From Acidobacteriota bacterium (GTDB lineage Bacteria; Acidobacteriota; Terriglobia; UBA7540): a stretch of DNA of 55,022 bases. The notes under the pieces were generated by a model. The model was given only the letters and a program-made list of their open reading frames with translations. It was not told where the DNA came from and did not search any database. A program made the translations under genes and the position numbers. Shown in pieces: positions 8,526 through 16,953 of the stretch. Positions within the stretch are counted from its first letter, which is position 1. Each line of letters starts with the position of its first letter. The stretch is from contig CADDZC010000018.1 in the NCBI GenBank assembly GCA_902812365.1, positions 1-55,022 of the forward strand, read 5' to 3'.

Positions 8526-10163
8526 TCAGGTCTTGCTCCGGTTGCTAAATGTTTCCGCTGATCGCGCTGCCAGGATCGCCGTCGCCGCCACCACACACAG
8601 CCACCCAAACACGTCTCCATGCGCGGTATAAAAAGATCGCCTGGATACATAGCTGAAACGCCCGGTGAGGGTCGCCTGTTCATGGCGAGGCAATGTCTGG
8701 ATGACCCGTCCATAAGGATCAATGATGGCCGTGATTCCGTCGTTGGTCGCGCGGAGAATATACCGATGATTTTCGATGGCCCGCACTCGTACCATTGCCA
8801 AGTGTTGGTCGGCGGCGGAGGAGTCATCGTACCAAGCGTCATCTGAGATATTGACCAAAACGCTCGGCCCCTCCGGTGTCAGCCGCCGCACGAGTTGTGG
8901 AAAAATCGCTTCATAGCAGATAAAGACTCCAATCCGACCTTGCGGGGTCTCCGCCGACCCGTAATTCCTCCCCGGCACGAAATCGCCGACCTGCGACGTC
9001 ACCTTGCCGGCCAATCCGGATAGCCAGCCGGGCACGTACTCACCGAAAGGTACCAAGTGAATCTTAGCATACTCCAGCACCGGCACGCCCAGCGGGTCGA
9101 GCACAACAGCGGCGTTTTGCGGTTTGGACTCATCAGCCCCGGCAAAGGTAGTGGCGCCGACAACGGCATAGCTTCGCGCTTGCCGTGCCATGCCTTCAAC
9201 AGCCCTGCGGAAGGTGGGATCACGATTGAAGAAGAACGGAGCGGAATCTTCGGACCACACAATCAGCGGTATGGCCCTCCCCTCACCCGCGCTCCCGACA
9301 GCTTCCAAGCTCAGGCGAACGAGACGTTCAAGCGGTGCCGGATTTCGCCAAGGGGCCCAATCTTCTGCCTGTTCGTTAAGTGGTACGTCCGGCTGGACCA
9401 GCACCGCCAAGTTGCCCGCGGGCGGAAGCCGGCCAGGAACAAGTACCTGATTCCCAATTACGAGCGCGCCCACCCAAGCGCCCAGCACTATCCCCGCCGC
9501 GCACCTCGGGCGGGATCGACTCTCGACTACAGCCCACGCCAGTAGCGCGCTCGTCGCCACGGCCAGAAACGACAGTCCGTACACTCCGGTGGCCGAAGCG
9601 ATTTGCCGCAATCCGACCGGCTCGACGGCATAACCCAGCAGGTTCCACGGAAATCCGGAAAAGTAGTAGTACGTACGCCCGAGCTCGAGGGCCGTCCATA
9701 AAAACGGCACGAGCAGCAGCGCCCGTCGTATCGAGCGGCTCGCCACCCACGCCACGAGTAGTCCAAATGCTCCCCAGAAACTCGACATGACAACCAGAAA
9801 CAACAGAAGCACGGCGAAAGCCAGAGTTTCGGGTAGGTTGCCATAATGCTCCATGACTGCAGTGAACCAATAGACGCTGCCGCCAAGAAAAATGGCGCCG
9901 GCAAGTGCACCCTCAAGGTACGCTCGCCAAAGCTTACGCTCGTTAAGTGCGGCGAGAACAAGGGGCAGGCATGCAACCCAAACCAGGAAATAGCAATCGA
10001 ATTTGGGAAAGCACGCCACCAGCAGCAAGCCACTCATGACGCTGGCCGCTACACGAATCGCAGCATGATGGAACATGCGGAGACGAGCAAGTATGTCTGT
10101 CCGACCGCCCTCCTCGGTGTCGTCAGACCCATAGACCGCCACGGAAGACATCTGACTGGCCAT
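8526..10163 (-). CDS. lnt: Apolipoprotein N-acyltransferase
   Basis: A 545-residue inner-membrane enzyme that adds the third acyl chain to the N-terminal cysteine of lipoproteins. About six membrane segments fill residues 38-240, then a nitrilase-fold domain spans about 250-510. The catalytic triad is visible as Glu305 (WSEDSAPF), Lys367 (KIHLVPFGEY) and Cys416 (ICYEAIF). A final membrane helix is near 525-540. The ATG at 10163 comes five bases after the upstream stop, with GAGAGG ahead; a longer frame from 10265 would overlap the SPOR gene and look unrelated to the family. It sits in a colinear block of envelope genes, upstream of prfB. Confidence 0.94.
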   Translation of the reverse strand: MASQMSSVAVYGSDDTEEGGRTDILARLRMFHHAAIRVAASVMSGLLLVACFPKFDCYFLVWVACLPLVLAALNERKLWRAYLEGALAGAIFLGGSVYWFTAVMEHYGNLPETLAFAVLLLFLVVMSSFWGAFGLLVAWVASRSIRRALLLVPFLWTALELGRTYYYFSGFPWNLLGYAVEPVGLRQIASATGVYGLSFLAVATSALLAWAVVESRSRPRCAAGIVLGAWVGALVIGNQVLVPGRLPPAGNLAVLVQPDVPLNEQAEDWAPWRNPAPLERLVRLSLEAVGSAGEGRAIPLIVWSEDSAPFFFNRDPTFRRAVEGMARQARSYAVVGATTFAGADESKPQNAAVVLDPLGVPVLEYAKIHLVPFGEYVPGWLSGLAGKVTSQVGDFVPGRNYGSAETPQGRIGVFICYEAIFPQLVRRLTPEGPSVLVNISDDAWYDDSSAADQHLAMVRVRAIENHRYILRATNDGITAIIDPYGRVIQTLPRHEQATLTGRFSYVSRRSFYTAHGDVFGWLCVVAATAILAARSAETFSNRSKT

Positions 10164-10167
10164 CGTC

Positions 10168-11196
10168 TCAGCCTCTCGGGGACCGTCTGATGAAAGGCCG
10201 AAATCCCTGTCCGGCAAGGAGGCGTCGCACCCGCTCGGCGTCGGAGGCGGTCGCGTAAGGGCCAACTTGGACGCGGTACAAAGCCCCTAAATTCGAACCT
10301 TGGTCCGGCCCCGTAAGATACGCCGGATAACCATGTGATCTCAACTGGTTGACGACCCGCTGCGCGCCGCCGCGATCCTGGCGTGCTTCCACTTGCACGA
10401 CAAAGCCCCTAACGGCCGGCGATGGAAGCAGCGGACCAGCCGAATCCCGGCCAGGAGGCCGGACGGTGAAACTCCCCGTGTTGCTGGCCTTTGGAAGATC
10501 TCCGCCACCCGCAGTGAAAGGCTGCGCAACGCCCACCGCCTGCGATGGCCTCCTGGCCGTAACGGACTCGGCAGCCAGCCCCTCAAGCTTCATCTTTTGC
10601 AGCGCAAGTTGCGCATCGTCGCGAGACGCGTAAGGGCCGATTTGGACGACGTAAGACACACCATCAGGGCGTGACCTCTGCGGCCCGACCGTGTTGGCAC
10701 GGTAGCCTAGCCGGTTCAACACCGCCACTAGCTCTGCCGCTTTTTCTGCGGTCGGAACGGGCGCCATTCCGACAACAAATTCCTCCGCCAGAGGCGCGCT
10801 GGGGCGTCTCGGCTCAGCCTTCGCGGCAGCAGGTGCCTCATTGCCCCCGCCGATCCGGTTGCCAGCCGGCTGGGGGGAGCGGCTCGCACCCAACGATTGA
10901 GCCATCCTCTGGGCCACGCCCGAGTTGTCAACAGTATTTGACTCTAGTGCCCCAGGGGGCACCGGCTGGCTTATGGGCTGAGACTTTGACAACACCGGGC
11001 GGTGAACATCCGCCCCGGGGCGCCTCGGCGGTGCGGCACCGCGTCCAAACGGGAAGCCCACCCAGACACACAGCAGCGCGGTGCCAACGCCAGCCAGAAA
11101 GGCTACCACTAGGGCTATGGACTTTCTCTTCGGGGACGGTCCAGGCACGGGTGATGGAAGAGCGGAAGTCGCGGGTTCGTCGCTCCACACTGTCAA
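10168..11196 (-). CDS. Membrane-anchored protein with two SPOR domains
   Basis: A 342-residue protein with a short cytoplasmic N-terminus, one membrane helix (about residues 25-47), a long Pro/Ser-rich periplasmic linker and two SPOR domains (about 135-215 and 262-338). SPOR domains bind peptidoglycan denuded of stem peptides and often localise division or cell-wall proteins to the septum. Both copies carry the YxVQxGPYAxxxDA pattern. The start is a TTG at 11196 preceded by AAGGA. It lies 46 bases after a second SPOR gene and five bases before lnt, so it is probably co-transcribed with both. The specific role is unknown. Confidence 0.85.
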   Translation of the reverse strand: MTVWSDEPATSALPSPVPGPSPKRKSIALVVAFLAGVGTALLCVWVGFPFGRGAAPPRRPGADVHRPVLSKSQPISQPVPPGALESNTVDNSGVAQRMAQSLGASRSPQPAGNRIGGGNEAPAAAKAEPRRPSAPLAEEFVVGMAPVPTAEKAAELVAVLNRLGYRANTVGPQRSRPDGVSYVVQIGPYASRDDAQLALQKMKLEGLAAESVTARRPSQAVGVAQPFTAGGGDLPKASNTGSFTVRPPGRDSAGPLLPSPAVRGFVVQVEARQDRGGAQRVVNQLRSHGYPAYLTGPDQGSNLGALYRVQVGPYATASDAERVRRLLAGQGFRPFIRRSPRG

Positions 11197-11242
11197 CGTC
11201 GTCCTTCTTATGCAGGGAGCGTCGCGGCTTCGCTCCCGTGAC

Positions 11243-11884
11243 TTACCTTCGAATGAACGGCCGAAAACCTTCCGCGGTCAGTTTCTTCAGCGTCAGCTCG
11301 GCCGCCTGTCGCGACGGGAATGGCCCCACCTCGACCCGGTACAGCCAGTCCGTTGCATGGGCTGGCGATGGAGCCATCAGATAGGCCGCGTATCCCCGTT
11401 CGCGAAGTACCTCCACCAGCGCCTGGGCATCCTGTAGAACGCTCGATGCCGCCACTTGAACGGTGATACCGGCACGATCAACCCTCGATTCGTCCTTCCT
11501 AGCCGTACTGTTGGCCGAGTCGTGCCCTGACGTTGGCCGCCGCCCCAACCGGATCCCGGAGGACACATCGGAGGTTGCGACCGACGTTCTCGCCGAGTCT
11601 TGAGCACGAGAAGCAGAGCGAGCGGGTTGCCATGCAGGCTCAGTTTCGCTCTGCGGACCGGGGCTGTCGCGCTGTTGCTGGGGAGGATTCACGGTGGGCG
11701 GAACGTCCCCGACCGGCGTAATTTGCTGGGACAGCGGTGCCGGGTTCGACGCCTGGCGGCTGCGTCCTACCAAGAATCCCAGCGCGAAAAACACGGCGCA
11801 GACTGCAACCAGCGCCAAAAACAGCGTCCCTAACTGGCGGACTGTTAACCCGCCGTCCTCACCCTCCCGATGACCTAATGCCAT
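11243..11884 (-). CDS. Membrane-anchored SPOR-domain protein
   Basis: A 213-residue protein with one membrane helix (about residues 19-41), a low-complexity Pro/Ser/Gln linker and a single C-terminal SPOR domain (about 138-213) ending in GFRPFIRR. The next gene ends in a very similar peptide, so the two likely arose by duplication. I chose the ATG at 11884, which has AAGGAG just upstream, over an in-frame start at 11956 that would add 24 residues with no hydrophobic or domain character. Peptidoglycan binding is known for the domain; the role here is inferred. Confidence 0.85.
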   Translation of the reverse strand: MALGHREGEDGGLTVRQLGTLFLALVAVCAVFFALGFLVGRSRQASNPAPLSQQITPVGDVPPTVNPPQQQRDSPGPQSETEPAWQPARSASRAQDSARTSVATSDVSSGIRLGRRPTSGHDSANSTARKDESRVDRAGITVQVAASSVLQDAQALVEVLRERGYAAYLMAPSPAHATDWLYRVEVGPFPSRQAAELTLKKLTAEGFRPFIRR

Positions 11885-12005
11885 ACCGTGCTCCTTACTA
11901 GGTCGATCCGTCCTGACACGGGTGACTTGGGAACCCTGGCTGCCGCCACCTGCCACCCTCGATTCGCTCCACGTCGTAAGACGTTCACTTCTCAGCGATC
12001 GATCC

Positions 12006-12800
12006 TCATGCCTTCGGCGCAGGACCGGGCGAGACCGAAGCGCTCCCTCCGACCCTGGCCGCCAAACCGGTCAGCAGATCAATCGGCAGAGGAAAGACAA
12101 TCGTGGTGTTCTTTTCGGCGCCAATCTCGATCAGCGTCTGAAGATAACGTAACGTGATGGCGACCGGTTCGCGATTGAGTACGGCGGCGGCTTCGGCCAG
12201 CTTGGTCGAGGCCTGGAACTCGCCGTCGGCCGCGATGATCTTGGCCCGGCGCTCCCGTTCCGCCTCCGCCTGTGCGGCGATGGCACGCTGCATCTCTTGT
12301 GGAAGGTCGACTTGCTTCACCTGCACCTGGGTTACTTTGATGCCCCAGGGCTCCGTGTGCTCGTCCAGAATGGTTTGCAGGCGCGCGTTCAGCTTCTCGC
12401 GCTGGGAAAGCAGGTCATCCAACTCGACCTCGCCCAGAACCGAGCGGAGGCTGGTCTGCGCGGCCTGCTCCACCGCGTAGCGGTAATTTTCAACTTCCAC
12501 AATAGCTTGCGTCGCGCTCATCACACGAAAGTAAACGACGGCATTAACTTTCAGTGAGACGTTGTCTCGAGTGATGATGTCCTGCGGAGGAACATCCCAC
12601 GTCGTGACTCGCAGCGAAACCTTCACAATCTTGTCGATCGGCCAGAGAATCAGGATCACACCCGGCCCTTTGTCCCTCTTCAGCACGCGGCCCAAGCGGA
12701 AAACTACGGCTCGCTCGTACTCGCGCATGATGTTCAGACACTTGAAAATCCAGATCAAAAAAATGATGATGATAATCGCCAGGCCGGTGTTTGCGTCCAT
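12006..12800 (-). CDS. Slipin (stomatin/prohibitin-like SPFH protein)
   Basis: A 264-residue SPFH/band-7 protein. A hydrophobic hairpin or helix at residues 5-24 is followed by the SPFH domain (about 30-190) and a coiled-coil tail with the [17 protein letters not shown] signature. Such proteins form ring or cage-like oligomers that organise membrane microdomains and regulate proteases. The ATG at 12800 has a strong GGAGGAGGG directly upstream. It lies next to an NfeD-type protease gene, the classic slipin partner whose archaeal counterpart cleaves stomatin, so the two probably form one functional unit. Confidence 0.92.
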   Translation of the reverse strand: MDANTGLAIIIIIFLIWIFKCLNIMREYERAVVFRLGRVLKRDKGPGVILILWPIDKIVKVSLRVTTWDVPPQDIITRDNVSLKVNAVVYFRVMSATQAIVEVENYRYAVEQAAQTSLRSVLGEVELDDLLSQREKLNARLQTILDEHTEPWGIKVTQVQVKQVDLPQEMQRAIAAQAEAERERRAKIIAADGEFQASTKLAEAAAVLNREPVAITLRYLQTLIEIGAEKNTTIVFPLPIDLLTGLAARVGGSASVSPGPAPKA

Positions 12801-12868
12801 CCCTCCTCCTTCACGTCGCTGTCCAGATCGATCAACAACCTCGTCCATTCAAGCGCTATCGCTAGGCG

Positions 12869-12896
12869 GCCCGAAAGCAAATTTCACCCCTTTCGG
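12869..12896. repeat. 8-bp inverted repeat between nfeD and slipin genes
   Basis: CCCGAAAG (12869-12876) and CTTTCGGG (12889-12896) form a perfect 8-bp stem with a 12-base loop. It lies in the 195-base gap between the nfeD-like and slipin genes. No T-run follows on either strand, so it is more likely an mRNA-stability or processing hairpin than an intrinsic terminator. Confidence 0.35.
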
Positions 12897-12995
12897 GTCA
12901 ATCCGTGATAGACGCCTCCGCCCTTTACCGAGTCCTTCGGCCACGATGGCGCCTCGCGGCTCCGCCATTCGCCCTTCAGCCTCTGGCCCCTCGGC

Positions 12996-14459
12996 TCACG
13001 GCTCGGGCTTTTCCGGTTCCACCTCCAGCGTCAATCCTTCCACTTTGCGCACCCGAATCCGGCTCCCACTCGGAACCGCGCGTCCCGCTCGGGCTTTCCA
13101 TAGCTCCCCGCGAATCAGTACTTGACCCTCGGGCGACAGGTCCGTGTTCGCTATCCCCACCGCGTCGACCAACCCGTCGGCTCCGGTTACTGCTTTTCGC
13201 TTCTGGGCTTCCAATGCTACCCGCACCAGGATGATCGTGATAACCGCTATCGGAATGGTCACGCTCAACGACGTGCCGAAGTGGATCTGTGCACCCGGCA
13301 ATGGCGACTGCACCAGAATCAGCGACCCTATAATCATAGCGATGATACCACCGACCGCCAATACGCCGTGCGAACTCACCTTCACCTCCAGCGCAAAGAG
13401 AATGAAGGCTAAGATAATCAGCGCCACACCCGTGTAATTAATGGGCAGCAAGTGGAATGCGTATAACGCCAAAATGACGGCGATCGCCCCTCCCACCCCC
13501 GGCAATACCATGCCCGGATGGGTGAATTCGAGATAAAGGCAGAGCACCCCGAGCGCCCCAAGGATAAAAGCTATGTTGGGATCGGCGATCCGGGAGAGGA
13601 ACCGCTGGCGCGAAGTCATCACATACGGCTCAATCTTGGCGTTCTGGAGATGGAGCGTTGCCGTGCCGCCTTCGAAACGCTTGACCGTCCTGCCGTCAAG
13701 TCGTGACAGCAGTTCTTGCGGCGAGTCGGCAACCAAATCAATCAGATGATTCTGCAGCGCCTCCTTTTCCGTGAATGATTTACTCTGCCGCACACCGGCC
13801 TCCGCCAGTTGAACGTTGCGCCCTCGCTTGTCCGCAATGCTGCGAATATACGCGGCGGCGTCATTTTCGATCTTCTCGCCCAGCGTCTTGCCAATGTCGG
13901 CCCCATTCATCAGCACCGGATGGGCGGCTCCCGTATTGGTGCCCGGGGCCATCGCGGCCACATCGCCAGCGAGCAGAATGAAGAACCCCGCCGAAGCCGC
14001 ACGGCTGCCGCTCGGCGCGACATAGGTGATAATCGGCACTCGCGAGCTGATGACCGTCTTCACGATATCTCGCATCGAGCTTTCCAGGCCGCCCGGGGTG
14101 CTGAGCTCGAGAATGACCGCCGCGGCCTGGATTTGATTGGCGTGCTCGATGCCGCGCTCTACATACTCAGCAGTGATCGGTTCCACGATGTTGTCGAGAT
14201 CGATCTCCACAACCACCGGACGCCGAGACGTTGGGGACGAATCCGCCCTGAGCAGGGTAGCAAGAAGAAGCAATCCGGTCGCAAACAGCAGCGGAGGGGA
14301 AACGCAAGGCACCCAACCGCGGCGGGGGACTGGCCGAGCTTCCCTGCCCTTCTCCGTGCAGCGGCCTTGGGACAGGTGACTCAACACCATCTCGGTCAGT
14401 AGTCCACCCAGCCTCCGGTGACTGCACCCCTGTCGATCCGTGCCGATCTTATCCCTCAT
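12996..14459 (-). CDS. NfeD-family membrane-bound ClpP-class serine protease
   Basis: A long-form NfeD protein of up to 487 residues. After a hydrophobic segment (about residues 52-72) comes a ClpP-class protease domain (about 80-290). It carries the Ser of RAASAGFF and the candidate catalytic Lys of KSFTEKEAL, as well as the family motif GTNTGAAHPV. Four to five membrane helices follow (about 300-430), then a C-terminal OB-fold NfeD domain (about 435-480). Long-form NfeD proteases cleave slipin C-termini, and a slipin gene lies downstream. The ATG at 14459 directly follows the stop of the TPR gene (TGAATG). The first 50 residues do not look like family sequence, so translation may begin later, for example at a GTG near the membrane segment. 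Confidence 0.88.
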   Translation of the reverse strand: MRDKIGTDRQGCSHRRLGGLLTEMVLSHLSQGRCTEKGREARPVPRRGWVPCVSPPLLFATGLLLLATLLRADSSPTSRRPVVVEIDLDNIVEPITAEYVERGIEHANQIQAAAVILELSTPGGLESSMRDIVKTVISSRVPIITYVAPSGSRAASAGFFILLAGDVAAMAPGTNTGAAHPVLMNGADIGKTLGEKIENDAAAYIRSIADKRGRNVQLAEAGVRQSKSFTEKEALQNHLIDLVADSPQELLSRLDGRTVKRFEGGTATLHLQNAKIEPYVMTSRQRFLSRIADPNIAFILGALGVLCLYLEFTHPGMVLPGVGGAIAVILALYAFHLLPINYTGVALIILAFILFALEVKVSSHGVLAVGGIIAMIIGSLILVQSPLPGAQIHFGTSLSVTIPIAVITIILVRVALEAQKRKAVTGADGLVDAVGIANTDLSPEGQVLIRGELWKARAGRAVPSGSRIRVRKVEGLTLEVEPEKPEP

Positions 14460-16091
14460 TCAATGAGCCCGCGCATGCCTGCCGGACTGCCTCTCGACAA
14501 CTTGCACTAATTGTCGGGCGTCACGATTGCCGGGGTCGAGCGTTAACGCCATCCGCCCGTGTTCGAGCGCCGCCAAGGGCCGGTTGAGCGCAAGATAGAC
14601 CCGCGCCAGCCACAACTGAGTCATGGCACTGTTATCCAACCGCGCGGAATTCTCAAGTTCCGCCGCCGCTTCGCGATGCCGGCCTTCAGCCTCGTAGGTC
14701 TGGCCCAACAACAAGTGAACCTCGTTATTTTCGGGTACTAGGGAAGCCGCTTCGGTTAACTCCCGCTCCGCTTCTTGAACCTTCCCCTCGGCCAGCAGCC
14801 GCCGCCCCCGGTCAATATGAAACTGCCCGTGCTCCTCAGGAGACTTCCTCGCTAACCCCGCCTCTTGTTGGTTGCGAATCGTTAAAGCCAGCAGCCGAAA
14901 CGCGTGACCGTCATATTGCTTCTTTACCCGCCACTGGGGTGCGAACTCAGGCGTCGTGCCGCCCTTCCCATCTCCTCCATGAACCGCCAACCAGCGGCTC
15001 TCCTGCCGCTCGCCTTCGGTGTCGCCGAGAAAGCCATCAACCATTGCCAGTAACGCGTGCGCCTCAGGATCATCTTCGTCATGTTTCAGATGGTCGCGAA
15101 GAGATGTTGCAGCCTCCTGGTATTTCTTCAAATACCAGTAGCAGGCAGCGAGATTGAAGCCGTAATCGGGATCAGAAGGATCACCCTGATAAGCTCGCTC
15201 GAAATGAGCGACCGCGGCGGCGTAGGCGCCGTGTCGGGCCTCCATCACACCCAGGTTATTCGCCACCTCACTCAGCGGAATGTGTCGGTCGACTTGCGCA
15301 AAAGAGTCTTCCGCCTCGGCATCCTGCCCGAGAAAATAGGCATCAACCCCACGCAGAAAGAGCGATTCGAGATAGTCCGCGTCGCCACTGACGAGCTTGG
15401 CCAGCCATCTTTTCGATGTTGCATACTCTTTCTCGTCGAAGTAGTAGCGCCCCAGCTCGAAGGCGGGTCGGTGATCAGCAGGATTCAAACGATCGGCCTC
15501 CGTGAAAAAATGGACTCGGCTCTGGTCGTCGCCGGCGAGCAGACCGCGGACGTAGTTCTCGAATGCGTCTAAGCGAATCGGCGGAAAGCGACGGGCAAAT
15601 TCTCCTTCCGTGCCTGTCGTAAACCCGGGATCATAGGTGGCCAGTAACCGCCAGGCAAGGTGAGTTTGAATGGACACGAGGTCGGTCAGCTCGCCGGTCG
15701 CCTCGAGAGGGGGATGTAGCTTCATGCGACGCATCTCCAGCAAGCGGCATTGGGCAGTCAAGCGGCCGCCTTCCACTTGAAAGCTCCCGATAACCCCCCA
15801 GTTCACCCCGAGCGTCTCGGCCACTTTATACGCGGTGGCCAGAGTCACGGGAGTGCCGGCGGGAATGCCGAGTTGCACGTAAGCGGCGTCGCGTTCGTCG
15901 CGGCCGAGGACGTATCGGTCGGCCCCGGCCAGCCGCGTGGACAACACCTCGGCAAAAGCCTCCGAGATCCAGCCGAGATCTCCGTTGGCGCTGCGGTTCT
16001 CAAAAGGAAAGACGACGATGGTACGCGTCTCGATCGCCGCCCGAAGGCTTGATGACGCGATCAGGATCAGCCACGGGAGAAGCTTCTTCAT
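14460..16091 (-). CDS. Secreted TPR protein with FlgO/TolB-like N-terminal domain
   Basis: A 543-residue exported protein with a signal peptide (residues 1-18). Residues 20-140 resemble the small alpha/beta domain seen in FlgO and in TolB-like N-terminal modules (TIVVFPFENRS, then LAGADRYVLGRDE and NWGVIGSFQVEGG). The rest is a superhelix of tetratricopeptide repeats, the clearest around 255-370 and 440-535. It is the first gene of the minus-strand block, with an extended -10 promoter 22 bases upstream, and its stop abuts the NfeD start. Function unknown; probably a periplasmic or lipoprotein-complex scaffold. Confidence 0.8.
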   Translation of the reverse strand: MKKLLPWLILIASSSLRAAIETRTIVVFPFENRSANGDLGWISEAFAEVLSTRLAGADRYVLGRDERDAAYVQLGIPAGTPVTLATAYKVAETLGVNWGVIGSFQVEGGRLTAQCRLLEMRRMKLHPPLEATGELTDLVSIQTHLAWRLLATYDPGFTTGTEGEFARRFPPIRLDAFENYVRGLLAGDDQSRVHFFTEADRLNPADHRPAFELGRYYFDEKEYATSKRWLAKLVSGDADYLESLFLRGVDAYFLGQDAEAEDSFAQVDRHIPLSEVANNLGVMEARHGAYAAAVAHFERAYQGDPSDPDYGFNLAACYWYLKKYQEAATSLRDHLKHDEDDPEAHALLAMVDGFLGDTEGERQESRWLAVHGGDGKGGTTPEFAPQWRVKKQYDGHAFRLLALTIRNQQEAGLARKSPEEHGQFHIDRGRRLLAEGKVQEAERELTEAASLVPENNEVHLLLGQTYEAEGRHREAAAELENSARLDNSAMTQLWLARVYLALNRPLAALEHGRMALTLDPGNRDARQLVQVVERQSGRHARAH

Positions 16092-16112
16092 GCCGGTCTC
16101 TATTTCCTTGCC

Positions 16113-16121
16113 ATTATATCA
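16113..16121 (-). promoter_or_regulatory. Extended -10 promoter for the TPR-nfeD-slipin block
   Basis: On the minus strand TGATATAAT matches the extended -10 consensus TGnTATAAT exactly. Transcription would start near 16106, giving a leader of about 15 bases before the ATG at 16091. No clear -35 box is present, which an extended -10 can tolerate. Confidence 0.55.
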
Positions 16122-16264
16122 CTTGTTAGCCGAGCATTTCGCCGCGTCCCGACCTTGAAACCCTCGGGAAAGTGGCGGCAACCGCAAGCCCGCTGGACAC
16201 GCCAACAGGAAATGGCTAGACTCTTTTTTGAAACCTGAGATTGGCGTGAGTGGGAGGTTTGGCA

Positions 16265-16441
16265 ATGACGCATTGTCCGGAATGTGAGGCCGTGCTTGAC
16301 ATGGAAGAGGACGACGTCGAGGAGGGCCAAACGCTAAACTGCCCGGAGTGCGACGCTGAGTTGGAGGTGGTGAGCACGAACCCCGTCGAACTAGACGTGG
16401 TTTCGGGCGGGGATGAGGAGGAGGAAGGAGAAGACTGGTAG
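16265..16441 (+). CDS. LysW-like amino-group carrier-type zinc mini-protein
   Basis: A 58-residue very acidic protein with two CPEC zinc knuckles (residues 4-7 and about 26-29) followed by ELEVVSTNPVELDV. This is the layout of LysW/ArgW carriers, which hold alpha-aminoadipate or glutamate on a C-terminal glutamate during lysine or arginine synthesis. The family normally ends in EDWGE; this protein ends in GEDW and lacks the final Gly-Glu, so the usual attachment residue is missing. The ATG at 16265 has GGGAGG nine bases upstream. No lysine or arginine biosynthesis gene is nearby. Family membership looks clear; carrier function is doubtful. Confidence 0.8.
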   Translation: MTHCPECEAVLDMEEDDVEEGQTLNCPECDAELEVVSTNPVELDVVSGGDEEEEGEDW

Positions 16442-16443
16442 CG

Positions 16444-16857
16444 ATGCGACCGGTAGCGACGGGATGCCTCGAGTTGGGCAGGCCGGTGGAGGGCAACATT
16501 TCGCCACTCGGGATTTTGATCCTGCTCGCTGCGGCGGCGTGGACTGTTTTTCCGCGGCACGCCGACGCCAAGCAGAAGCAACCGGTCTCAAGGACGATTA
16601 AAGGATCGGTGCTTGACGAGCAGGATCATCCCATTGTGGGCGCGACAGTCGAGCTGACCGACAAGGAGAGCGGCAAGAAGTTCGATATTTACTCTCAAGC
16701 CGGGGGCCAGTACGAATTCTCCGGACTGGAATTCACCCACGACTATGAGGTCCAGGCGCGCTACCAGGGGCGCACGTCCGAGATTCGGCACGCCAGTTCT
16801 CTGGATGATTCGCGGATCCTGGTGCTGAATTTGAGGATTCCTTCCGGTGGACCTTAG
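16444..16857 (+). CDS. Small exported carboxypeptidase-regulatory-like (beta-sandwich) protein
   Basis: A 137-residue protein with an N-terminal hydrophobic export segment (about residues 22-36) and one CarboxypepD_reg-like beta-sandwich (about 48-135): RTIKGSVLDEQDHPIVGATV, then GGQYEFSGL. Such domains appear as stalk or adhesion modules on secreted and TonB-linked proteins. It begins three bases after the LysW-like stop, so the two are probably co-transcribed. A GTG at 16486 would give a cleaner signal peptide and may be the true start. Confidence 0.72.
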   Translation: MRPVATGCLELGRPVEGNISPLGILILLAAAAWTVFPRHADAKQKQPVSRTIKGSVLDEQDHPIVGATVELTDKESGKKFDIYSQAGGQYEFSGLEFTHDYEVQARYQGRTSEIRHASSLDDSRILVLNLRIPSGGP

Positions 16858-16876
16858 GCTGCACGTGGTTTTTCCG

Positions 16877-16911
16877 CACTGGCCTGCTCGGCGCCCGGTA
16901 GCAGGCCAGTG
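16877..16911. repeat. 12-bp perfect inverted repeat
   Basis: CACTGGCCTGCT (16877-16888) pairs perfectly with AGCAGGCCAGTG (16900-16911) across an 11-base loop. It lies just after the beta-sandwich gene. No T-run follows on the plus strand, so it is not a canonical intrinsic terminator; it may be an mRNA 3'-end-protecting hairpin or a protein-binding site. Confidence 0.5.
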
Positions 16912-16953
16912 TGCATCCGGCCCGGTAGGGCGAGATCAGGGGCACGACTGGCG

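Noticed and set aside
16877-16911. Intrinsic terminator after the beta-sandwich gene
   Set aside because: The stem is strong but no T-run follows on either strand in the right place.
16909-16953. Earlier ATG for the DUF4398-type gene
   Set aside because: It lies inside the end of a perfect inverted repeat and adds residues before the signal peptide; GTG 16954 is better.
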